NCBI GenBank assembly: GCA_964542055.1
Contig: CAZITB010000134.1
Span: forward strand, 1-6,500
Length of the DNA stretch: 6,500 bases
DNA from: CAZITB01 sp964542055
GTDB lineage: Bacteria; Planctomycetota; Phycisphaerae; Sedimentisphaerales; CAMDDF01
Reading direction: 5' to 3'
In this document: piece by piece, positions 1 to 4,966 of the stretch
How positions within the stretch are numbered: position 1 is the first letter of the stretch
Layout of the letters: every line of letters begins with the position of its first letter
Position numbers and translations under genes: made by a program
The notes under the pieces: generated by a model
What the model was told of the DNA's origin: nothing
What the model saw: only the letters and a program-made list of their open reading frames with translations
Database searches by the model: none

Positions 1-585
1 ATCAAACAGCTATCCGGCGGCAGTATTGATTATCTGAGTATCTCATTTGTCGCGGTATCAACTGCGTGTCTTTTCTTTTTGCCTGGTATTAATGTTATCA
101 GCTGGAAACAGGCGGAAAAGGATATCAACTGGGGTGGGATTGTTTTGATAGCAGCAGGTCTTTCGTTGGGAATGTCAATTTATAAAACCGGAGCTGCGGA
201 ATGGCTGGCATGGATATCATTTAACTGGATTGGTGCTCTTCATCCGGTATTGATAGTTTTTGTTATCGTCCTTGGTGTATCACTGATGAAGGTAGCTTTC
301 TCAAGCAATACCGTTACCGGCACGATTATCGTTCCGCTGCTGATCGCTCTGGCAGTTAATCTGGGCCTTGATCCTGTACTGATCGCTATACCTGCCGGTA
401 TTACCGCTTCTTTGGCATTTATTTTGGTAACATCGACACCGACAAATGTAATACCTTATTCTAGTGGCTATTTTACAATAGGTGATATGGCAAAAGCTGG
501 TCTGTGGATGACGGTAGCGTCATCTGTTTGTGTTACTATTTCAATATATGTAATGGGTAAATTGTTTAACATAATAAATTTTTAA
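1..585 (+). CDS. DASS/SLC13-family sodium:anion symporter, C-terminal part (5' end outside window)
   Basis: The frame is open from base 1 to TAA at 583-585, so the gene starts upstream; the TTG at 79 is an internal codon, not a start. The 194 visible residues form several hydrophobic helices. They carry DASS family hallmarks: the second S-N-T signature (SSNTVTGTIIVPLL, encoded near 301-345) and the late TPTN-x(4)-SSGYF element (near 436-474), both of which line the sodium and anion site in this family. The family usually brings dicarboxylates, sulfate or similar anions across the inner membrane with Na+. The gene ends 12 nt before a split transketolase, so I infer that it imports the anionic substrate (or exports the acidic product) of the operon. 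The substrate cannot be read from the sequence. Family assignment is firm, role is inferred. Confidence 0.88.
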   Translation: MKQLSGGSIDYLSISFVAVSTACLFFLPGINVISWKQAEKDINWGGIVLIAAGLSLGMSIYKTGAAEWLAWISFNWIGALHPVLIVFVIVLGVSLMKVAFSSNTVTGTIIVPLLIALAVNLGLDPVLIAIPAGITASLAFILVTSTPTNVIPYSSGYFTIGDMAKAGLWMTVASSVCVTISIYVMGKLFNIINF

Positions 586-597
586 AAGAGGTTCAAT

Positions 598-1446
598 ATG
601 ACAGAAAAATTTAACAAAAGTGAATTTGATAAACTGGCTGCGGAGTGTAGATATGTGATAACCGATCTGATCTGCCGGGCTGGTTCAGGCCACATAGGTG
701 GGGCACTTAGTCTTGTTGAGATAGCATTAACACTGTACTACCGTTCAATGAAGGTTGACCCTAAAAATCCAAAATGGCCACAGAGAGACAGGTTGGTTAT
801 GTCAAAAGGCCATGCTGCTCCGGTGCTTTACGCCGTTTTGGCTTATAAAGGATATTTTCCAAGCTCATGGCTTCCTACTATGAATGCTGACGGCACAAAA
901 CTGCCTAGCCACGCAGATGCAAGAACGGTTCCTGGCATTGATGCCACGACCGGTTCACTTGGACAGGGTTTGAGTGTCGCAGCGGGAATGGCTTTATCAG
1001 CTAAGATAAATAAAGAGGATCATAAGGTATTTTGTATTATTGGTGATGGTGAAAGCAATGAAGGCCAGAACTGGGAAGCTGCTATGTTTGCTCCTCACAA
1101 AAAGCTGGATAATCTGATTGCTATAACAGATTATAACAAACTTCAGATAGACGGTTTTACAGAAGATGTTCTTGATCTTGAGCCGCTGACTGATAAATGG
1201 AGAGCTTTTGGCTGGGAAGTTTTCGAGATGGATGGCCATGATTGGGATAGTATTTACGATACCATTGAACAAGCCAAAAAAGTTAAAGGTAAACCAGCTA
1301 TGATTATTGCTCATACGATTAAGGCAAAAGATTGTTGTATTGTTGAGAATAAGCCGGAAAGTCATAATATTAAAGTGCCCGACGAGGCGGCTTATGAAAA
1401 ATATATGTCAGCGTTGGCTGTTCAAGATGTAACCTTACCATATTAA
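598..1446 (+). CDS. Transketolase, N-terminal (pyrophosphate-binding) subunit
   Basis: This 282-residue protein is the PP domain of a two-gene transketolase, the usual length for such subunits. ThDP and Mg2+ features are in order: GSGHIGG with His32, SKGHA with His72, LPSHAD with His105, GSLGQGL at 119-125, the GDG-x(3)-EG-x(2)-WEA diphosphate motif at 149-161, and DYNKLQIDG at 178-186 supplying the Mg-binding Asn. His256 fits the conserved late substrate-site His. The enzyme, with the next gene, moves two-carbon ketol units between sugars in the cytoplasm. The usual KGKG before the C-terminal His reads KAKD (242-245), a departure from ordinary transketolases. ATG 598 follows AAGAGG (586-591) at good spacing. 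The real donor and acceptor are unknown; split enzymes of this kind include general transketolases, D-apulose-4-phosphate transketolase and the sulfosugar enzyme SqwGH. Confidence 0.95.
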   Translation: MTEKFNKSEFDKLAAECRYVITDLICRAGSGHIGGALSLVEIALTLYYRSMKVDPKNPKWPQRDRLVMSKGHAAPVLYAVLAYKGYFPSSWLPTMNADGTKLPSHADARTVPGIDATTGSLGQGLSVAAGMALSAKINKEDHKVFCIIGDGESNEGQNWEAAMFAPHKKLDNLIAITDYNKLQIDGFTEDVLDLEPLTDKWRAFGWEVFEMDGHDWDSIYDTIEQAKKVKGKPAMIIAHTIKAKDCCIVENKPESHNIKVPDEAAYEKYMSALAVQDVTLPY

Positions 1447-1458
1447 AAGGATAAAGAT

Positions 1459-2397
1459 ATGCAATTACATGAAAAAGAAATGAGAGCCGTTTACGGCGAG
1501 ACTTTAATAGAGTTGATGAACGAAGATTTAAATGTTATGTGTCTTGAGGCAGACCTTTCAAAGGCTTCCGGCACAAACCCTTCTGTGGCTCAAGCACATC
1601 CTGATAATTTCGTTAATGTTGGCGTTGCAGAAGCGAATATGATCGGAGTTGGAGCAGGTCTGGCAAGTGAGGGGAAAGTGCCTTTCTGTGCAACTTTTAC
1701 CTGTTTTGCTTCCCGAAGAGTTTACGATCAGATAACCATTAGTGCTGCTTATGCCAATAATAATGTTAAAATAGTTGGTACCGCACCAGGTGTTACAGCT
1801 GGCCCTAATGGCGGAACGCATATGTGTTTTCAGGATTTAGCAATTATGCGTGCGATGCCGAATATGCATGTTTATAGTCCTTGTGATGCATATGAACTGA
1901 AAAGTATGATGCAATATATGGCCAAAGAAGTTCAGCCGACTTACATGCAGCTAATCAGGCCGAAAGTTGGCAAGGTCTTTGATGAAGGCTACAAGTTTGA
2001 CCCTAATAAAGCTGTAGTTGTTAATGAAGGCAAAGATGTAACTCTTGTGAGCACCGGCTATATGACTCATTTTGCAGGGTTGGCAGCCGAGCAACTCGAA
2101 AAAGATGGTATTAGTGTAGATCTGCTGCATTATCCATCTGTGAAGCCTTTTGATGTTGATACTTTAGTTGCATCTGCAAAGAAGACCGGCAAAGTAGTAA
2201 CGGTTGAAAATCAGAATATCATTGGAGGACTTGGTGGTGCAGTTTGTGAAGCACTTTGTGAGAAGTATCCGGTTTCCGTGAAAAGACTTGGTATTCCAGA
2301 CCAGTTTGGTGAAGTAGCCACAGAAGATTATCTGTTTGAAAAGCATGGTTTTGGCGTCAAACACATAATTGAAGCATGTCGCAACTTAAAAAAATAA
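1459..2397 (+). CDS. Transketolase, C-terminal (pyrimidine-binding plus C-terminal domain) subunit
   Basis: This 312-residue protein completes the transketolase encoded by the preceding gene, 12 nt away. GVAEANMIG at 55-63 carries Glu58, which should activate the ThDP aminopyrimidine. The segment GTAPG-x(4)-GPNGGTH at 107-121 is the acceptor-binding loop, and VENQNIIGGLGGAV (249-262) starts the C-terminal domain. His121, Arg9 and Arg167 align by eye with substrate-binding residues of classical enzymes. The usual His of the T-H-A/D loop is Ala109, and the Asp of the GEDG motif is Asn117, positions that in classical transketolases touch the acceptor's phosphate side and a hydroxyl. The alignment was made from memory, but it points to an acceptor other than ordinary sugar phosphates. 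AAAGGA (1446-1451) overlaps the previous stop codon and precedes ATG 1459, suggesting coupled translation of equal subunits. Confidence 0.95.
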   Translation: MQLHEKEMRAVYGETLIELMNEDLNVMCLEADLSKASGTNPSVAQAHPDNFVNVGVAEANMIGVGAGLASEGKVPFCATFTCFASRRVYDQITISAAYANNNVKIVGTAPGVTAGPNGGTHMCFQDLAIMRAMPNMHVYSPCDAYELKSMMQYMAKEVQPTYMQLIRPKVGKVFDEGYKFDPNKAVVVNEGKDVTLVSTGYMTHFAGLAAEQLEKDGISVDLLHYPSVKPFDVDTLVASAKKTGKVVTVENQNIIGGLGGAVCEALCEKYPVSVKRLGIPDQFGEVATEDYLFEKHGFGVKHIIEACRNLKK

Positions 2398-2410
2398 GTG
2401 GAAGACTCTT

Positions 2411-3607
2411 ATGAATGTTTCAATAGGAAATAATCGCCAACTATCCCCGATTACATCGATTGAGATAGAGCAGAAATTAGGTCATCTTATTGATGTTTTG
2501 AATCATTACCGATATGATTCAATGCTACTTAATGCCGAAGGCGCAATGAGATGGCTAACCGGTCTAAAGCATCAACTTGGTGATATTGCGCCATTTGCGA
2601 TATCACCTGTTAGTGCCTATATAGGTATTTTGTCTGATAAATTGGTAAAATTATCATTTGCAACAAAACCATTCGAATTGGCAAGAGTAAATTTTGAAAT
2701 TCCTATGATATTTGACAATGTGAAATCCGTTAAATATGAAATAGGTAAAACCTTACCTGATTTTGGTGATAAAACTTTATTGCCAAATAACCCTGAATAT
2801 CAAAATGTCCTTGATAAAATAGTCCGGCCTTTGCTGGGAGGTTTTACAGGGCCTCAGTATCAAAAACTTAAATGGCTTGCAAATATAACGATGAAGGTCT
2901 TAGCTGAGACTGCAAGGCAATTAAAGCCTGGTATGAACGGATTACAGGTTAGGGGACTCTTGCTCAATAACCTTGCCCAAGAAAGCGTAGATGCAAATTT
3001 GGTTTTAATTTCATTGGATGGTCAACAGAACCACTTGCATCCTATAGCCTCTGCCAACTATGTTGTGACAGAGGATAAGTGGTTAAAATTAGTAGTTGGT
3101 AGCCGGTACTCCGAGCAAATAGTGTCTCAATCTCTAATGGTAAAATTGGGCGGAATGGTAAATGAATACGAACAGCGAGCTTATCATGCTCTACAAGACA
3201 GTGCGGTTGAATATGCAGACTGCTATAGAAGTGGTAAACTGGAAAGTGAAGTTTACAGAGAAATGCAGCAAAGATTTATTTGGGTTGCAGAGCAATACGA
3301 TTTAAAAGGATTTGCGAAATCAGCTAAACTACATCATCCTGGTGGTGGCACTTCACCTCTTGGAAATAGGGATAGAATGCTTGATCCGGAAGGGTGCAGA
3401 AAATTTGATTCTTGGACTCAGTTTGCAATAAATCCAGTTGATATCCTGCAAGGGTTTAAAGTGGAATTGCAGGGAATTGTACTTCCGGACGACAAGCCGC
3501 CATTTATTCTTGATATGTCAGAATATTGTGAAGATTTAATAGATTTCCGTGAAGTTGTTTCGCGTAGCGGTACAACTGCGAAATTGCCTGAATTATTAAT
3601 TGTTTAA
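2411..3607 (+). CDS. M24/creatinase-fold (pita-bread) protein, apparently lacking the metal ligands
   Basis: The 398-residue protein has the two-domain layout of prolidase/creatinase proteins. Residues about 15-125 resemble the creatinase N-terminal domain (YDSMLLNAEGAMRWLTG at 35-51), and about 150-398 the M24 catalytic fold. In that fold, LDGQQNHLHP (202-211), HHPGGGTSPLG (308-318) and GFKVELQGI (348-356) sit where M24 enzymes have the substrate His, the GHGIG loop and the EPG strand. The five metal ligands seem lost: the two Asp become Val228 and Gln240, the GHG His becomes Gly, and the EP Glu becomes Gln354 or nearby; the last Glu is unclear. The upstream His pair (208, 210) is kept. Creatinase itself is a metal-free member with a catalytic His, so this may be a metal-independent hydrolase, a binding protein or a dead homologue. 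It starts at ATG 2411 after GTGGAAG and lies 13 nt after the transketolase. Its role in the operon is unknown. Confidence 0.8.
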   Translation: MNVSIGNNRQLSPITSIEIEQKLGHLIDVLNHYRYDSMLLNAEGAMRWLTGLKHQLGDIAPFAISPVSAYIGILSDKLVKLSFATKPFELARVNFEIPMIFDNVKSVKYEIGKTLPDFGDKTLLPNNPEYQNVLDKIVRPLLGGFTGPQYQKLKWLANITMKVLAETARQLKPGMNGLQVRGLLLNNLAQESVDANLVLISLDGQQNHLHPIASANYVVTEDKWLKLVVGSRYSEQIVSQSLMVKLGGMVNEYEQRAYHALQDSAVEYADCYRSGKLESEVYREMQQRFIWVAEQYDLKGFAKSAKLHHPGGGTSPLGNRDRMLDPEGCRKFDSWTQFAINPVDILQGFKVELQGIVLPDDKPPFILDMSEYCEDLIDFREVVSRSGTTAKLPELLIV

Positions 3608-3627
3608 TCTTTTTGTGAGGTAATATT

Positions 3628-4125
3628 ATGAAAGTTATTATGGGATCAGTAGCCAAAGGGTTTGGTCTTAAAAAGACTATAAAGGAATACTTGGAAAAAA
3701 AAGGATATGAAGTTATTGATGTAGGATGTTACGATACAGAGACCTTCTATAAATTCCCATCAGTTGGAGAACGAGTGGCCAAGGCTTTGCAGGATGGTAT
3801 CGCCCAATTTGCAATTAACTGCTGCGGAAGTGGCACAGGTGCAAGCATAACAACCGATAAATATAAAGGTGTTTGTGCGTTAAGCTGTGAATCCGTCCAA
3901 ACCGCCAAACTTGCTCGAATAGTTAATGATGCAAATTGTCTTTGCATGGGAGAGTCCGTAGTGCCGCCAGAATTAGGATGTGAAATGGCAGATGCATTCC
4001 TAACTTCTAAATTTCAGGACATGGAGGGCATTCTTCAGGAGGTTCTCGATTTCTGGAAGGAAGCTCGCGATGAGGCCTATTCTAAAGGCGAAATAGCTAA
4101 AGACCGAAAAATTGAAACTTTGTAA
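3628..4125 (+). CDS. RpiB/LacAB-family sugar isomerase, divergent in the phosphate site
   Basis: At 165 residues this matches the RpiB family, cytoplasmic isomerases that interconvert aldoses and ketoses (ribose 5-P, galactose 6-P, tetrulose phosphates). The catalytic loop NCCGSGTG (64-71) keeps the active Cys, probably Cys66, and RIVNDANCLCMG (97-108) is the typical second motif. Several usual residues are missing: the early Asp-His pair is Val8-Ala9, the ring-opening His of the R-x-H-N-D motif is Val99, and the C-terminal GGRH-x(2)-R phosphate clamp becomes GILQE (134-138) with no Arg. The catalyst thus looks active while the phosphate grip is gone. An open-chain substrate with another acid group, such as a sulfonate, would fit; 4-deoxy-4-sulfo-erythrose isomerase SqwI is, as I recall, an RpiB-type enzyme next to a split transketolase. 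LacA-like partners are an alternative, though LacA lacks the Cys. ATG 3628 follows GTGAGG. This is the last gene of the tight operon. Confidence 0.88.
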   Translation: MKVIMGSVAKGFGLKKTIKEYLEKKGYEVIDVGCYDTETFYKFPSVGERVAKALQDGIAQFAINCCGSGTGASITTDKYKGVCALSCESVQTAKLARIVNDANCLCMGESVVPPELGCEMADAFLTSKFQDMEGILQEVLDFWKEARDEAYSKGEIAKDRKIETL

Positions 4126-4162
4126 AGTCATATTTGTCAATTTAATAAGTTGAAAATTAAGA

Positions 4163-4168
4163 TATAAT
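4163..4168 (+). promoter_or_regulatory. Possible -10 hexamer before the IS element
   Basis: A perfect TATAAT lies in AT-rich DNA after the operon's last stop codon. No good -35 sits 16-18 nt upstream; TTGTCA at 4134-4139 is 23 nt away, which is too far. It might drive the transposase or be chance in AT-rich sequence. Bases 4126-4167 show nothing else, including no clear terminator for the operon. Confidence 0.2.
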
Positions 4169-4179
4169 AGCAGTCATAA
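4168..4179 (+). repeat. Outer 12-bp inverted repeat, left copy
   Basis: TAGCAGTCATAA here is the exact reverse complement of TTATGACTGCTA at 4813-4824. The two copies bracket all IS200 hairpins and the transposase. Confidence 0.7.
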
Positions 4180-4204
4180 TGTTATTTAATTGAAGATAGG
4201 TAAA

Positions 4205-4223
4205 CCACTGGTTTGACCAGTGG
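4205..4223 (+). repeat. Left-end hairpin of the IS element
   Basis: CCACTGGT and ACCAGTGG form a perfect 8-bp stem with a 3-nt loop (TTG), a strong stem with no U tract after it. By position it is the best candidate for the left-end hairpin that TnpA of IS200/IS605 elements binds. The 9-mer GGTTTGACC in it recurs at 4233-4241. Confidence 0.65.
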
Positions 4224-4262
4224 ACTACTTAAGGTTTGACCCTCGGATTACGTAGGTATAAA

Positions 4263-4304
4263 ACTTCTCCTTGGCTTGACGGTTTAGGCTAAGAGTTAAG
4301 AAGT
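4263..4304 (+). promoter_or_regulatory. Leader hairpin upstream of the transposase start
   Basis: ACTTC (4263-4267) pairs with GAAGT (4300-4304), and inside it CTTGGC (4270-4275) pairs with GCTAAG (4288-4293, one G-T pair), leaving a loop of about 12 nt. The 3' arm covers AAGAAG just before the presumed start at 4308, so the structure could hide the ribosome binding site. IS200 is known to hold transposase translation very low by a leader hairpin of this kind; the function here is inferred from position. Confidence 0.5.
4272..4284 (+). repeat. Inner 13-bp inverted repeat, left copy
   Basis: TGGCTTGACGGTT matches the reverse complement of AACCGTCAAGCCA at 4783-4795 perfectly; allowing one extra T, the match runs on to TTAGG. 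The left copy forms most of the loop of the leader hairpin, so it could pair with the far end of the same transcript. Confidence 0.65.
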
Positions 4305-4307
4305 ATA

Positions 4308-4733
4308 ATAAGTGATTTTAGAAGTTTATCACATTCGAGGTGGGATTGTAAATACCATTTGGTATTTATTCCCAAGAAGCGTAAAAAAAGTTTATACGGA
4401 AAGATTCGTGAATATCTCAAACCGATATTTCACGAGTTAGCTTGCCAAAGGAACTGTAAAATTGTCGAGGGCTATATGTCAGGTGATCACATCCATATGT
4501 GTATAGCAATTCCGACAAAGTATGCGGTTTCGGAGGTTGTTGGCTATCTCAAAGGTAAGAGTGCTATTGCAATAGCACGCCAGTTTAGTGGTCGTGAAAG
4601 GAATTTTAGCGGTGAGCACTTCTGGGCTCGTGGATATGCAGTATCTACGGTTGGTTTTGAGGAAGCTAAGATTCGCGATTATATTCGTAATCAGGAAAAG
4701 CAAGAGCATGAACAAGAAGAAGGACGTTTTTAG
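4308..4733 (+). CDS. tnpA: IS200-type Y1 transposase TnpA, start codon apparently altered to ATA
   Basis: The product is a single-strand HUH transposase that cuts and rejoins the hairpin ends of its element. Read from the ATA at 4308 it has 141 residues, the normal IS200 length, and begins with the family's typical opening, ending in HSRWDCKYHLVFIPK. The HUH pair is GDHIH with His61 and His63, and the nucleophile is Tyr125 in IRDYIRNQEK. KGKSAIAIAR and HFWARGYAVSTVG are also classic. The only in-frame ordinary start is TTG 4359, which would remove the first 17 residues including a conserved beta strand. No ATG, GTG or TTG lies between the stop at 4290-4292 and 4359. The natural start was probably ATG at 4308, now ATA, so the gene may be silent or very weakly translated. 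All catalytic residues are otherwise intact, so the decay looks recent. Confidence 0.85.
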   Translation: MSDFRSLSHSRWDCKYHLVFIPKKRKKSLYGKIREYLKPIFHELACQRNCKIVEGYMSGDHIHMCIAIPTKYAVSEVVGYLKGKSAIAIARQFSGRERNFSGEHFWARGYAVSTVGFEEAKIRDYIRNQEKQEHEQEEGRF

Positions 4734-4760
4734 TGTGAATAAATGTTAACGAAGAGAAAT

Positions 4761-4779
4761 GGCCGTCTTTGAGACGGCT
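4761..4779 (+). repeat. Hairpin downstream of tnpA
   Basis: GCCGTCT and AGACGGC form a perfect 7-bp stem, extended by one G-T pair, around a TTG loop. The TTTGA core is the same as in the left-end hairpin at 4205-4223. It may be an end-recognition hairpin of the element or a weak terminator, but no T run follows. Confidence 0.5.
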
Positions 4780-4782
4780 CCT

Positions 4783-4795
4783 AACCGTCAAGCCA
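4783..4795 (+). repeat. Inner 13-bp inverted repeat, right copy
   Basis: AACCGTCAAGCCA is the exact reverse complement of 4272-4284 and lies between the two right-end hairpins. Confidence 0.65.
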
Positions 4796-4810
4796 CCCCT
4801 TCATGGGGTG
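4794..4810 (+). repeat. Right-end hairpin of the IS element
   Basis: CACCCC and GGGGTG form a 6-bp GC-rich stem around TTCAT. GC-rich hairpins of this kind, a few bases before the cleavage site, are typical of the right end of IS200/IS605 elements. The element therefore probably ends within about 10 nt after 4810. Confidence 0.65.
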
Positions 4811-4812
4811 CG

Positions 4813-4824
4813 TTATGACTGCTA
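4813..4824 (+). repeat. Outer 12-bp inverted repeat, right copy
   Basis: TTATGACTGCTA mirrors 4168-4179. It also overlaps the first codons of the open stretch at 4815-4952, so it may belong partly to that sequence. Confidence 0.7.
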
Positions 4825-4952
4825 CTGCCAGAAAACTGCTGAATATCATCTTTGATACATTGAAGAATGATTGGGTATTCGAAGATTTCCCAAACTTTGT
4901 ATTAGCAAGTAGTTGCGTAAAAAAAAATAAAAATTGGAGTAGACTTTTAACA
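4815..4952 (+). pseudogene. Probable C-terminal remnant of a second transposase (IS110-like?)
   Basis: An open stretch of 45 residues runs from ATG 4815 to TAG at 4950-4952, directly right of the IS200 element. Its first half, TATARKLLNIIFDTLKND, resembles the extreme C-terminus of IS110/IS116-type transposases, where an A-x-ARKL helix ends the protein; the end (KKNKNWSR) is low in complexity. No matching N-terminal part lies left of the IS200 element, and upstream in frame a stop is met at 4782-4784. I therefore read it as a leftover tail, either cut off by the IS200 insertion or by an older deletion. The assignment rests on resemblance over about 20 residues; a chance open frame or a short unknown protein is possible, and it has no good ribosome binding site. 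Confidence 0.4.
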
Positions 4953-4953
4953 T

Positions 4954-4961
4954 AGGAGGAG
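4954..4961 (+). promoter_or_regulatory. Strong ribosome binding site of the URO-D gene
   Basis: AGGAGGAG ends 5 nt before ATG 4967 and is the best Shine-Dalgarno match in the window, settling that start. An A-rich stretch lies just upstream (4919-4933), which may help initiation. I see no convincing promoter hexamers between the IS element and this gene. Confidence 0.75.
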
Positions 4962-4966
4962 CGATT

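Larger units (their letters stand above)
4168..4824 (+). mobile_element. IS200/IS605-family (IS200-type) insertion element, approximate limits
   Basis: The element consists of a left hairpin region, a single Y1 HUH transposase gene, and right-end hairpins, about 0.62-0.66 kb in all, which suits IS200-type elements (roughly 0.7 kb, no accessory tnpB). The limits given are the outer edges of a 12-bp inverted repeat; the true cleavage points of such elements lie just outside the end hairpins (near 4190-4205 and 4811-4820) and cannot be fixed without an empty-site sequence. IS200-type elements move as single strands recognised through their hairpins, not through terminal inverted repeats, so the extra inverted repeats here are unusual. 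It sits between the sugar operon and the URO-D gene, with the transposase in the same direction as both. Confidence 0.8.

Noticed and set aside
997..1365. Minus-strand open frame of 122 codons opposite the transketolase N subunit
   Set aside because: It lies wholly antisense to a gene with clear ThDP motifs, and its translation has no recognisable features; it is a shadow.
1558..1821. Minus-strand open frame opposite the transketolase C subunit, with several Cys
   Set aside because: Antisense to a well-supported gene; the Cys are spread without a binding pattern.
2164..2364. Minus-strand open frame opposite the end of the transketolase C subunit
   Set aside because: Shadow of a conserved gene.
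3747..3947. Minus-strand open frame opposite the RpiB-like gene
   Set aside because: Lies across the conserved Cys loop of the plus-strand gene, which explains the openness.
4200..4300. Riboswitch or CRISPR repeat in the structured leader
   Set aside because: The hairpins fit IS200 ends and leader; there are no regularly spaced repeats and no known aptamer pattern.
4359..4361. TTG as the true start of the transposase
   Set aside because: It would discard the conserved N-terminal segment that is encoded in frame just upstream; no good ribosome binding site precedes it.
4479..4715. Minus-strand open frame inside tnpA
   Set aside because: Antisense to HUH and Tyr motifs of the transposase. 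An antisense RNA is possible in IS200 elements, but no promoter for one is visible.
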